A stretch of 43,572 nt of DNA from contig CALXLX010000044.1 of assembly GCA_944389315.1 (NCBI GenBank), forward strand, positions 1 through 43,572, given 5' to 3'. A program made the position numbers and the translations under genes. How positions within the stretch are numbered: the first letter of the stretch is position 1; each line of letters starts with the position of its first letter. The stretch is from an uncultured Opitutales bacterium. Its GTDB lineage: Bacteria; Verrucomicrobiota; Verrucomicrobiia; Opitutales; Intestinicryptomonadaceae. Of the stretch, positions 26,250 through 34,887 are shown piece by piece. The notes below the pieces were generated by a model. The model saw only the letters and a list, made by a program, of their open reading frames with translations. It had not been told where the DNA came from and made no database searches.

Positions 26250-26912
26250 ATGAAACGCGCATTATTGATATATTCGGGCGGTCTCGATTCCACGGTTCTG
26301 CTGCATCGCCTTCATGCCGACGGAGTCCTCTGCGGGGCTGTCAGCGTGGACTATTCCCAAAAGCATGCCAAGGAACTATGTTTCGCCCGTAAGAATTGCG
26401 AGAAGCTTGGGGTTGATTTTCTCCGTGTGGACCTCTCCTCGTTGGGCGGGATTTTCGGTGACAGCTCTCTGATAAGCGGTAACGGCGCAGTGCCGGCGTC
26501 TGCGTATGAAGACGGCGTCATGCGCTCGACCGTAGTTCCCAACAGAAATATGATACTCCTGTCCATAGCTGCCGCGCGCGCGATAAGTTTGGGGTGCGAC
26601 GCCGTCGCATACGCGGCGCACAGCGGGGACCATGCCATATATCCCGATTGCCGTCCCGAGTTTGTGCGCGCCATGGCGGAAGCTTTGAAAATTTGCGATT
26701 ATAATCCAATAGAGCTTTACGCCCCGTTTGTAAACCTCAGCAAGGCGCAAATTATTGCCGAAGGGGCAAAGCTTGGAGTGGATTTCTCTCAGACGTGGTC
26801 GTGCTATAGAGGCGGAGATGTCCATTGCGGCGTCTGCCCGACCTGCGTGGAGCGCAGACAAGCCTTCATTTCTGCGGGGGTTGAGGATCCTACGGTTTAT
26901 ATGGATTCATAG
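26250..26912 (+). CDS. queC: 7-cyano-7-deazaguanine synthase
   Basis: A 220-residue ATP-dependent enzyme that converts 7-carboxy-7-deazaguanine to preQ0, a step of queuosine synthesis. The PP-loop SGGLDST sits at residues 9-15. The zinc site near the C-terminus is C-x7-C-x2-C-x2-C in WSCYRGGDVHCGVCPTC. VPNRNMILLSIAAARA and YAAHSGDHAIYPDCRPEF are typical QueC blocks. GAGGAG 8 nt before the ATG marks the start. No queD, queE or queF is nearby. I looked for a preQ1 riboswitch in the 84-bp upstream region and recognise none. Confidence 0.96.
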   Translation: MKRALLIYSGGLDSTVLLHRLHADGVLCGAVSVDYSQKHAKELCFARKNCEKLGVDFLRVDLSSLGGIFGDSSLISGNGAVPASAYEDGVMRSTVVPNRNMILLSIAAARAISLGCDAVAYAAHSGDHAIYPDCRPEFVRAMAEALKICDYNPIELYAPFVNLSKAQIIAEGAKLGVDFSQTWSCYRGGDVHCGVCPTCVERRQAFISAGVEDPTVYMDS

Positions 26913-27131
26913 CGAATAACCCGCTTGAAAAATGATGTTTCTCTCCTGAAGAAGTCCCTCCTTTGCAAGTTTAGCCTGGTTTGCCTTGAAATGCGGGGCG
27001 CTTTTCAATTTAGGTGTTTGCGCTCCCCAGGATATGCGAAGGCTTTGCGGCCAAAATTTCGGGAAAGCCCCATCTGCTTATGGTTTTTCCCCGCCGCTTA
27101 AATTATTTCCACTCGGTCAACGTCCGCGCTG

Positions 27132-28028
27132 TTATTGCTGAACCGCAAGGAGCCCGCTGCGCCCCTTGAATGGGGACATTTTTATTTCGCAGTTCGGAAT
27201 GTCCGCTCCTTTTTCAACCAGGTTTTGGGCCACGTTTTCAAAGGAGTCGAACTCCACTCCCATGCTTTTTGCGGAATGTAGGAATTTGTCGAGCCACCCG
27301 GCGTATGCCATTCCCTCAAGCTCGGCGTGGCACGTCATTACTGATATGCCGTTCTTTTGCGAGTCTATGGCTCTTAGATAAGAATCTAAAGCGGAATCCG
27401 GGCTTTCTATCCCGAGTATTTCGTCCAGCGTGGGCAGGGTGGATGGAATCTGCAGCGTCTTAAAACGCCTCTCCTCTATTATCGGGTAAAAGGGCTTGTA
27501 TCCGCGCGCATCAGAGGCAAAATTCATGAAATGCTCGTCCTGAACCTTAAGACTGTCGGGCGAGACCTGCCAACCCGCCGCGCCGCAGCAGCGCGCGCTT
27601 TCACCGAAGACAGACTCGTAGGCCGCAAAAGACTTCTCAAACTCTGTTCTGGTCCATGCGTACGTCCTCTTTAGGAGTTTTGTCTGCCAGTCGAAATGGT
27701 TCCAGGAATGTATGCCGCACGGGAATCCGCGCTTTTTAACTTCGAGCATATGCTTGCGGCACTCCTTGTATATTATAGGCGCCGGGAGCAGCGTTCCATA
27801 AAGCAGGGTCTTTACCCCGTAATTTCCCGCAACGTTGGATCTAAGGCACTTTTTTATAAACCCTTTCTGAAATATTCTTGTGAGCGCCTTTCCCGTATTG
27901 TCGGGTCCGAAGGAGAATAGAAATAGCGCGGGCATAGAATATTTTTCGAATATGTCGCAAAGGGGTTTTAATCCGTCGCGCGTGCCTCGGTATGTATCTA
28001 TGTCAACCTTTATCAGAAGCTTATTCAT
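27132..28028 (-). CDS. arnD: ArnD-like polysaccharide deacetylase (undecaprenyl-phosphate formamido-sugar deformylase)
   Basis: A 298-residue NodB-type metal-dependent deacetylase. The catalytic opening VDIDTYRGTRDG (D9, D11) matches ArnD closely. Other ArnD-type blocks are FSFGPDNTGKALTR, SNVAGNYGVKTLLYGTLLP, the metal motif GIHSWNHFDWQ, CGAAGWQVSPDSL, FASDARGYKPFYPI and MTCHAELEGMAY. In enterobacteria ArnD removes the formyl group from undecaprenyl-phosphate-L-Ara4FN during polymyxin-resistance lipid A modification. Here no other arn gene is adjacent, so substrate and pathway partners are unknown; a related formamido sugar is possible. It is divergent from an SBF-like transporter gene. Confidence 0.88.
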   Translation of the reverse strand: MNKLLIKVDIDTYRGTRDGLKPLCDIFEKYSMPALFLFSFGPDNTGKALTRIFQKGFIKKCLRSNVAGNYGVKTLLYGTLLPAPIIYKECRKHMLEVKKRGFPCGIHSWNHFDWQTKLLKRTYAWTRTEFEKSFAAYESVFGESARCCGAAGWQVSPDSLKVQDEHFMNFASDARGYKPFYPIIEERRFKTLQIPSTLPTLDEILGIESPDSALDSYLRAIDSQKNGISVMTCHAELEGMAYAGWLDKFLHSAKSMGVEFDSFENVAQNLVEKGADIPNCEIKMSPFKGRSGLLAVQQ

Positions 28029-28184
28029 GCATCAAATAAAGCGCGCAGTATGCCTTTTGGAGCGGCGAAGGCAAGCAATAATGCTTTTCCGTCCATGTAG
28101 GGTGGGCTTGAAGGAATATTTTTTAAAAGTTTTGTTGATAAGACGCTTTGCTGGGTTCAATTTATCTCGAATAAATTTTCTCTG

Positions 28185-29195
28185 GTGAAAGCATATTTTA
28201 AAATAAAAGAGGCATTGAAGAAAATAGGCTTGGATATGTTCATAGTGTGCATATTCGCGGCCATATTCGTGGCGTATCTGGCTCCGTCTGTCGGGGTGGA
28301 CCACGGAATTTTCTCCCTCCGCTCCCTCGCGGAATGGGGCGTGGGCCTAATATTCTTCTTCTACGGGCTGCGTCTTAGCCCGCAAAAGCTCAAATTGGGG
28401 CTGGTCAACGTAAAGCTTCATTTCATAGTGCAGATTTCTACATTTATGCTTTTTCCCGCGGCTGTGCTTGTGGCCATGTACGCGTTGGGATACCATAGGG
28501 ACAACCTTCTTTGGACTGGAACTTTTTTCCTGGCGAGCCTGCCTTCCACGGTTTCTTCGTCGGTGGTCATGGTTGCCATCGCCCGGGGCAATATCCCCGC
28601 GGCCATATTCAACGCCAGCATATCAAGCCTGCTCGGGGTTTTCATAACTCCGGTATTGATGGCTTTGTACCTTTCCGGGGGCTTGGACGGTGTCTCCACG
28701 GGCGGGCTGGGCAACACGCTTGTTAAACTTATCGTTCAGGTGATAGTTCCTCTTGCCGCCGGAGTGCTTTTGAACCGGCGTTTCGGGGAATTTGCGGAGC
28801 GCAAAAAAAGCCTTCTGCGGTTTTTCGACGAGACCATAATTGTCCTGATAGTCTATACGTCGTTTTGCTCCTCGTTTGAAGGGGATATGTTTAAGGATTT
28901 CGCGTTTTCGACTATTCTAATACTGTCTGTATCTATGGTTGCATTGTTCTTTTTTGCGTTCTTTGCCGTATGGTCTTTGTGTTCCGTGTTGAAGTTCCCG
29001 GTGGAGGATAAAATAACGGCGACATTTTGCGGCTCAAAGAAGTCTTTGGTGCACGGTTCAGTTATGTCCAAGGTCATATTTCCGGACCCGGCCACCGTCG
29101 GTGTCATACTTTTGCCGACGATGTTGTATCACGCCCTGCAGCTTATAATAGTTAGCATAATAGCCCAGAAATTGGGCGCGCGCAAGGATGGTTAA
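28185..29195 (+). CDS. SBF-like (bile acid:sodium symporter family) transporter
   Basis: A 336-residue inner-membrane protein with about ten transmembrane helices, of the YfeH/SBF-like branch related to bile-acid:Na+ symporters. Typical segments are FFYGLRLSPQKLKLGL, FLASLPSTVSSSVVMVAIARGNIPAAIFNASISSLLG (the broken-helix core) and FCGSKKSLVHGSVMSKVIF near the C-terminus. The frame opens at GTG (28185); an ATG at 28236 is an alternative that still keeps most of the first helix. Neither start has a clear ribosome-binding site. Substrate unknown; the family name does not mean bile acids. A bidirectional terminator follows. Confidence 0.9.
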   Translation: MKAYFKIKEALKKIGLDMFIVCIFAAIFVAYLAPSVGVDHGIFSLRSLAEWGVGLIFFFYGLRLSPQKLKLGLVNVKLHFIVQISTFMLFPAAVLVAMYALGYHRDNLLWTGTFFLASLPSTVSSSVVMVAIARGNIPAAIFNASISSLLGVFITPVLMALYLSGGLDGVSTGGLGNTLVKLIVQVIVPLAAGVLLNRRFGEFAERKKSLLRFFDETIIVLIVYTSFCSSFEGDMFKDFAFSTILILSVSMVALFFFAFFAVWSLCSVLKFPVEDKITATFCGSKKSLVHGSVMSKVIFPDPATVGVILLPTMLYHALQLIIVSIIAQKLGARKDG

Positions 29196-29262
29196 TTTTG
29201 CGGAGAATGCGAAAAAGCCATCCTTGAAAATGGGGAAACATTTTTAGATGTCCGCATAGAAA

Positions 29263-29297
29263 AAATCCCGCGCGCGTTTGCGCTGCGGGATTTCTTT
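29263..29297. terminator. Bidirectional terminator between SBF gene and Bat operon
   Basis: AAATCCCGC paired with GCGGGATTT, 13-nt loop, with A-rich and T-rich flanks on both sides. It ends both convergent units. Confidence 0.88.
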
Positions 29298-29332
29298 TGC
29301 GAATTAAAAAAAGATATTTTCCTCTCTGAGGG

Positions 29333-30061
29333 CTATCTTTCCACAACGGGTACAAGCTCGTCTATTTTTGCCCAGCCCTTTTTGTCCTTAGCGGCTTTTA
29401 CGTAGATAAAATCCCCCGACCTTTTTTCTATGCGCGCAAGTTGCGCCGGCTGTAATACGGCCGCTACCGGCGCCGTTTTTGCCGGCGAGAGCCTCAGCGC
29501 CGTATCCGGAACAATAGAGACTGCTATGGACGAGTAATCCCTCCAATAACTTATGCCAAGTACCGAAAATACGAACACCGCCGCGGAAATTGCAAAGAGA
29601 AACAAAGTTGCCGCGGACCTTTTTGAATATAGATGGGGAAACACAAAGAGAGCTGCGGAAAGCCAGAAAAACGCCGTGGCAATCCATATCCATTCAGAAT
29701 GGCTCAGCTCGTCGAAGAAGTCGTTGAAGAGCATGTCGGATACGGGCGGCAGGGAGTTTTCCTTCCTGAGCATTTCAAAGGAGGCTTTCGCCTCGGGGAA
29801 ACGCGGGTCGGCGTATATGGACCGCATAAGGTAGAGCTCTGCCTCGGCGTTGTTCCCGAGCTTTTGCGCGCAGCAGGCTATGTTGTAGTATGTCCCTGCT
29901 GCCGGAGCGCCCTTTACGGAGTCTATAAAATACGTCTGCGCCTTGGCGTAGTCCGCAGAGGCGTATGCGTTGCACCCCAGCCTGAACAACTCGTCGGCAT
30001 TTTGGGCGTTTGCGGAAAATGCCGCGAGCAATATTAGTACTGTAAATTTAAAGATTTTCAT
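29333..30061 (-). CDS. batE: BatE-like TPR and SH3-like membrane protein
   Basis: A 242-residue last gene of the Bat operon. It has a signal peptide (MKIFKFTVLILLAAFSANAQ), two TPR units (about 22-95, AKAQTYFIDSVKGAPAAGTYYNIACC and AEAELYLMRSIYADP), two transmembrane helices (about 122-145 and 150-170) and a C-terminal bacterial SH3-like domain (about 180-240, ALRLSPAKTAPVAAVLQ...GWAKIDELV). This TPR-TM-TM-SH3 order is that of BatE. Its ATG overlaps the batD stop by ATGA, so translation is coupled. Bat proteins are proposed to form an envelope complex helping stress or oxygen tolerance; mechanism unresolved. Confidence 0.88.
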   Translation of the reverse strand: MKIFKFTVLILLAAFSANAQNADELFRLGCNAYASADYAKAQTYFIDSVKGAPAAGTYYNIACCAQKLGNNAEAELYLMRSIYADPRFPEAKASFEMLRKENSLPPVSDMLFNDFFDELSHSEWIWIATAFFWLSAALFVFPHLYSKRSAATLFLFAISAAVFVFSVLGISYWRDYSSIAVSIVPDTALRLSPAKTAPVAAVLQPAQLARIEKRSGDFIYVKAAKDKKGWAKIDELVPVVER

Positions 30062-32001
30062 TTCTGTAAAACGGTTACAAGTTTTCTCAGCCCGTCGTTC
30101 AGCTTCGCCAGATTGAGGTCTTTCGTGTCAAAATTGCCGAAGGCAAGGGCGTCGGCGCCGTCGAAATAAGTGCGCAGGGCGTCCTTTTCGGCGTCGGAAA
30201 GATTCTTCTCGGAGAGAATGTCGTAGGCTTCGCGCAGGGTTATGGCTCCGGTTTCGTACTCCGACATTCCGCTTAATACGGATTGCAGCGCCCTGCGGGA
30301 ACTTACGAAAAACTCTCCGGCATTCCCGCCCGACGCCGCGCTGTTGGCCGCTTTCAACGCTTTTGCCAAACTGCGCTTCGCACGAACCCTGCGCGCGTAA
30401 GCCTCGTCGGAGGAGAGCTTGTTCGCCCGTATTTTCCAGCCGGCCCACGCTGCGAATGCTGCAAGTATAAGCAGCTGCAAAACTATAAATTTTGCCGAAT
30501 CCACGCGCCATTCTTCGCGTGAAGTGTCTGCCTTGCCGGCGCTTTGGGTAATGTTGCCCACCGTCGTGATCGGAGCTGTCGAAGCCTTATTGGCGGCTAC
30601 CGGGGCGGCCGGCGCGCTTGTAGTGCCCGGTGTCGCGCTTCTGGGCGATACCGTGATTCCTATATCCGGAGTCTTTATGGTTTCGTACTTTTGGGTGTCC
30701 GGATCAAAATAGGACATCTCAAACACAGGCGCCTTTTTTATGTCCGGCGAGTTCGGCACCACGACATATTCAAACGTCTTTGTTCCCGCATAGCCGAGGT
30801 TCTGGCTGTCGTCGGCAAATCCCGCGGTTTTGGGAGTATAGAACTTCCATTGCGGGTTTTCCGCAAGCGGAGGAGGGGTTATTCTGTCGAAATTTCCGAT
30901 TCCGCTGACTTGCACTGTGAACGTGCACGGGTCTCCCGCCGCCGTCGATACGGGGTCTATCTTAGCCCCGAGTATGGAAAACTTGCCTATGGCACCCGCA
31001 TAGTTTGCGGGCCGCCCCTGCGCGGGCAATGGCAGTATTTCCGCGGTCTTATTGTCCAGCGTCTTCTTGAAGGGTATGGACACTCCGGATCCCAAGTTCA
31101 TGCGCTCGAAGAATGACATATTCATCATGTCGTCGAGGGAAATTTCCCTCGTAAATACGCCCTGCACCTCAAAGTCGAGCTTGTACTTGCCAACCTTTAG
31201 CGGAGTGATTGCCGTAGAGTAGGTTATTGTCACCTTTTCCGGATCCAAATCTTTCTCGACTACGGGTTCCCCCTTGAATCCCGGGCAGTTGAACTCGTTT
31301 AGATTCTTTATGTGCGGTATAATCTGAGTCGGAATTATGCGCGAGAGCAGCAGGGATTTGTCGAATGAAAACACCAGCTCCACCGGAACAGTCTCCCCGA
31401 CGTACAATCTTTCCCTCGGAAGTTTCAGCTCCAGATGTATCTTGCCGTCGAGGGATGTTTCCGCATTCTGCGCGGCACGCTGCTGCGCTGCGGCAGATGC
31501 CGCCGCGCGCCGAGAACCGAAGCCCGACATCATCTGCGCTATGCTCGGCATTCCGCCGCCAAAGCCGGACATCATTCCAAAGCCCCCCGCTGCGTTTCCC
31601 GAAGGGGCGTCCGGAGCGTTCTTGTCCACCTTCAGCGTGGCCGCCGGAACCTCATAATTTTTGCCCTCAAAGGATATGTTCCACGAGTCTATAGTATAGC
31701 TTCCTTCGGCTTCCGCGGCAAAACTCAGCGTCAGGCTTATCTGCCTGGAGACCTGCCCGTTTATTATGGAAGTCTGGTTGCTCTGCGACGAGCCAACATA
31801 GCGCAGTCCCGATGGAATCGGCACCTTGTCGAGGCTGATTTTCGGCGACATATTCTTTAATATTATCGTGTACTGCGCCGCATTCCCCGGCTTGACTTCC
31901 GCGGGGGAAAATGCCTGCAGCTCCACTGCGGGTTTGCCGTCGGCAAACAGGCAGGGCAGGGCGCCCAATAATAATATTGCTGTTGTAAGTAGTCTTCTCA
32001 T
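30058..32001 (-). CDS. batD: BatD-like oxygen-tolerance protein
   Basis: A 647-residue exported protein: signal peptide (MRRLLTTAILLLGALPCLFA), repeated Ig-like beta domains (ELQAFSPAEVKPGNAAQYTIIL and LELKLPRERLYVGETVPVELVF are the classic BatD strands), one C-terminal transmembrane helix (about 505-525) and a cytoplasmic helical tail. A Gly/Met-rich insert (about 140-165, with MMSGFGGGMPSIAQMMSGFG) separates the first two beta domains and is unusual. The gene is 15 nt after the batB-batC fusion and overlaps batE by ATGA. The protein probably presents beta domains in the periplasm to the vWA proteins BatA and BatB. Confidence 0.9.
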   Translation of the reverse strand: MRRLLTTAILLLGALPCLFADGKPAVELQAFSPAEVKPGNAAQYTIILKNMSPKISLDKVPIPSGLRYVGSSQSNQTSIINGQVSRQISLTLSFAAEAEGSYTIDSWNISFEGKNYEVPAATLKVDKNAPDAPSGNAAGGFGMMSGFGGGMPSIAQMMSGFGSRRAAASAAAQQRAAQNAETSLDGKIHLELKLPRERLYVGETVPVELVFSFDKSLLLSRIIPTQIIPHIKNLNEFNCPGFKGEPVVEKDLDPEKVTITYSTAITPLKVGKYKLDFEVQGVFTREISLDDMMNMSFFERMNLGSGVSIPFKKTLDNKTAEILPLPAQGRPANYAGAIGKFSILGAKIDPVSTAAGDPCTFTVQVSGIGNFDRITPPPLAENPQWKFYTPKTAGFADDSQNLGYAGTKTFEYVVVPNSPDIKKAPVFEMSYFDPDTQKYETIKTPDIGITVSPRSATPGTTSAPAAPVAANKASTAPITTVGNITQSAGKADTSREEWRVDSAKFIVLQLLILAAFAAWAGWKIRANKLSSDEAYARRVRAKRSLAKALKAANSAASGGNAGEFFVSSRRALQSVLSGMSEYETGAITLREAYDILSEKNLSDAEKDALRTYFDGADALAFGNFDTKDLNLAKLNDGLRKLVTVLQK

Positions 32002-32016
32002 GTCGAAATTTTCTCT

Positions 32017-34887
32017 CTACCAGTCTTTGTAATTCTTTTCCTCGTAACGGTCTTGAACATCGCCGAATCCCTCGAAGGGCAGGCGCTTCTCGTCGGACTT
32101 TAGCGAGTCCAACATCTGGACCGCCTCGCGGCGGGTCATTACTCCCTCTGCGCTTCTGAAGTTATCGTCGCTTGCGCCTTCTGCCTCTTCCCCGGGAGCT
32201 ATCCCCTTGGGCTGCTTGTCCTCGGGCTTTTGCTCCTCTTGGGCCTTCTGCGCGGCGGCGAGTTCCTCGCCCTTTTTGGGTTCGTTCTTCTTCTCGTCGC
32301 TCCCAGCGGCCGGTTGAGGCTGTTTGGCTTGTTCCTTCTTCTGCCCTTCGGGCCTTGCGGCCTGTTCTTTATTCCCTTCTTCTTTAGAGGCATCGTCCTT
32401 GCCGCTTTGCGGCTTGGCAGGCTGCTTGCCGGATTTATCTTCGGGCTTCTTCTCGGCTCCGGGCTTATCCTTGTTCTCTGAACCTGAAGCGTCCTGCTTG
32501 GCGCCGTCTTCCCGATTATCCTTCTTGTCGCCGGACTTATCTTTGTCCTGCTCGGAGGATTTATCCTTGTTTTGGTCTTCGCCGCCCTGCTTTTGATCGT
32601 CCCTATTTTTATCCTGCTGCTGCTCTTGTTTGTTCTGGTCTGAGCCTTTCGTATTTTGCTTGTTGTTTTGCTTATCCTGATTGTCTTTCTGCTGATTTTG
32701 CTCGTTATTCTGGCTGTTTTGCTGGTTGTTGTTCTGCTGATTGTCCTGGTTTTGCTGCTTCTGCTGGTTATTGTCCTGTTGTTGGTTGTTCTGATTGCTC
32801 TGGTTCTGCTGGTTTTGCTGATTCTGTTGGTTTTGCTGGTTGTCCTGCTTCTGCTGATTATTCTGGTTTTGCTGCTGATCTTGCTTGTTCTGGTCCTTAT
32901 TTTGTTTGTCGCGCAGAAGCTTTTTTAGCTCTTCTATTATTTTAGAAAGGGTTTCCCCGCGTTTGTCGAGAGCCGAAACTATACTTTTGTTTTTAGACAA
33001 AGAGGCGTTGAGCGAGTTTTGCACTCCCTTTACGTTCTTTAGGCTCTGGTCCGTCTGCGGAAGTCGGGGATCCAGCGTTTTTGCGCTTTCAAAATTCTTT
33101 ATGGATTTCTCAAGCATGTCGGAGACAGCCTTTGACCCCGTGTCTATGGCCGCGCTTTGGCCTTTGACTTCCTCGGAGGCCTTTTTTGCTCCCTCGCATT
33201 GAGATATGGCCTGTTTTACCTTCTGCTGAAACTCGTCAGATTCTATTTTCGGCCTGTTCTGCTCATTCTGAGGCTGTTGCGGCTGCTGGCCGGATCCGCC
33301 GCCGGCAGCTTGGGCGGAGTTTTTCGCCCCCGGATTTTTCTCGTAGAATTCCTTCTCCTCCTTTAGCAGGGCGGCACCTTCTTTGAGAATCTCCATACCC
33401 CCGTTTATGCATGCCGCCCCGGCATTTTCAGCCTGCATGGCGCTCTTTTGAAACTCGGATATGGACGGAAGCTTCCCGTAGGCGGCCTTGGCCTCGTCAT
33501 AGTCGGCTATGGCCGAGTTGAAATAGGCCTTCGCGTGGAATTTAAGATCGTCTGAAATCTTCAGCGCATGCGAGTATAATTTTTTCGCATGGGCCAAATC
33601 GCCGTAGGTCTGCGCGTCCACAGCGGCGTTGAACACCTCTCTGGGGGTGCTTTGCTCCGTTGGTTCAAACTTTACTGCGGACTTTTCCTTATCGCCGGCT
33701 TTGCCTTCTGCGCTGCCGGAATTTTCACCGTCACTGTTTTGCCCGGAAGGTTGCGCGGGCGCAGCCTGCGTGGCGCCTGCGGGGGCTGACTGCTGGAGAA
33801 CTTGCGCTTCTGTTATCTGCGGAAGCGCAATCAGGCTGAGCGCCAGCATGCCGAGCATGGCATTCCTCGCGGCTTTATCCCTCGCGCGCTTCGCAAAAAA
33901 CTTGCACGTGCCTATGAGTGTTTCCAGCGCCAGCACTATCAAGGCTATGAGCAAAGGTATCTGAAATCTTTCTATGGCCATATGTCTCATTCTCGCGGAC
34001 AATTCCTCCTGCGGTATGGTCTTTAGACCGTCTTCGTAAATTTTCTCCATGCCGCCCGCCGACAGATTCTCGTAGAATCCGCCCGTCGCCGAGGCTATCT
34101 CTTTGAGTGTCTTTTCATTTAAGCGGCTGGTTATCACGCGGCCGTTTTCGTCCTTTATATAGCTTACCGCGCCGCGCTCGTCAACCACAGGCACCGGTTC
34201 TCCGGACGCGCTTCCCACTCCGAGCGTGAAGATTTTCACGCCCCTTGCTGCCGCGGCCTTTGCCGTGGAGACGGCTTCGTCTTCAAGCTCCTCGCCGTCG
34301 CTTATAAGTATTATTATCTTGTGGTTTGTCGTGTCTGCAAAGGCGCTTTCCGCCTCCTGTATGGCCGCCGATATATTGGTGCCGCCCCTCTGGATTATCC
34401 TTGTGTTGACCGCTTCAAGAGACATCTCGAAGGCGTGGTAGTCTAGCGTCATGGGGCACTGCAAAAATGCCTGGCCGCTGAACGCCACAAGGCCTATCCT
34501 GTCTCCCTTCAGCTTGCCGAGAAGATCCGTTATGGCAAGCTTTGCGCGGGAGAGCCTGTCGGGCCTTACGTCCTTTGCAAGCATGCTATTGCTCGTGTCG
34601 ACGGCGAAGACTATGTCTATGCCCCTACTTTTGGCCTCCTGCCATATGTAGCCGTACTGCGGGCGCGCCAGCGCTATAAACAAGGCAGCAATGCCCGCTA
34701 TAACCAGAATCTGCTTGAGTATTATCCTGCCGCGGCTTGTGCTGCTTGAAAGCAGATCCACAAGCTTGGGGGCGACAAACCTGCCCAGCATGCTCAAACG
34801 AGTTCTGTACGACCACACGGAAACCGCCACCGCCAGAAGCGTGGCAAAAGCCCCTATGTAAAGCCAATATTGGTTGAAAAATGTCAT
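32017..34887 (-). CDS. BatB-BatC fusion: membrane vWA protein with TPR and Q/N-rich tail
   Basis: A 956-residue protein joining two usually separate Bat genes. Residues 1-330 are BatB: two N-terminal membrane helices, the ALARPQYG motif, vWA domain with intact MIDAS D97-T-S99-N-S101, and a closing membrane helix (about 310-332). Then comes a second hydrophobic stretch ending LPQITEAQ (about 345-365), which looks like the leftover signal peptide of an ancestral BatC. After it lie TPR units (about 420-480, LAHAKKLYSHALKI), a helical part, a Q/N-rich tract (about 655-765), a Lys/Glu/Pro-rich tract to about 910, and the BatC-like end (MTRREAVQMLDSLKSDE). It overlaps batA by ATGA. No frameshift is needed; the frame is continuous. 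Confidence 0.9.
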   Translation of the reverse strand: MTFFNQYWLYIGAFATLLAVAVSVWSYRTRLSMLGRFVAPKLVDLLSSSTSRGRIILKQILVIAGIAALFIALARPQYGYIWQEAKSRGIDIVFAVDTSNSMLAKDVRPDRLSRAKLAITDLLGKLKGDRIGLVAFSGQAFLQCPMTLDYHAFEMSLEAVNTRIIQRGGTNISAAIQEAESAFADTTNHKIIILISDGEELEDEAVSTAKAAAARGVKIFTLGVGSASGEPVPVVDERGAVSYIKDENGRVITSRLNEKTLKEIASATGGFYENLSAGGMEKIYEDGLKTIPQEELSARMRHMAIERFQIPLLIALIVLALETLIGTCKFFAKRARDKAARNAMLGMLALSLIALPQITEAQVLQQSAPAGATQAAPAQPSGQNSDGENSGSAEGKAGDKEKSAVKFEPTEQSTPREVFNAAVDAQTYGDLAHAKKLYSHALKISDDLKFHAKAYFNSAIADYDEAKAAYGKLPSISEFQKSAMQAENAGAACINGGMEILKEGAALLKEEKEFYEKNPGAKNSAQAAGGGSGQQPQQPQNEQNRPKIESDEFQQKVKQAISQCEGAKKASEEVKGQSAAIDTGSKAVSDMLEKSIKNFESAKTLDPRLPQTDQSLKNVKGVQNSLNASLSKNKSIVSALDKRGETLSKIIEELKKLLRDKQNKDQNKQDQQQNQNNQQKQDNQQNQQNQQNQQNQSNQNNQQQDNNQQKQQNQDNQQNNNQQNSQNNEQNQQKDNQDKQNNKQNTKGSDQNKQEQQQDKNRDDQKQGGEDQNKDKSSEQDKDKSGDKKDNREDGAKQDASGSENKDKPGAEKKPEDKSGKQPAKPQSGKDDASKEEGNKEQAARPEGQKKEQAKQPQPAAGSDEKKNEPKKGEELAAAQKAQEEQKPEDKQPKGIAPGEEAEGASDDNFRSAEGVMTRREAVQMLDSLKSDEKRLPFEGFGDVQDRYEEKNYKDW
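32590..32930 (-). repeat. Q/N-rich low-complexity coding tract
   Basis: About 110 codons inside the batB-batC fusion that are nearly all Gln, Asn, Lys and Asp, with imperfect QNQQNQ and NNQQ units. The DNA is a run of CAG/CAA/AAC/AAT codons, giving a CTG/TTG-rich opposite strand that falsely opens Leu-rich frames. Likely length-variable by slippage (inference). Confidence 0.9.

Noticed and set aside
32656..32928. Leu/Val-rich 90-codon rightward frame
   Set aside because: It is the opposite strand of the Q/N-rich codon tract; CAG/CAA repeats read as CTG/TTG give false Leu runs.
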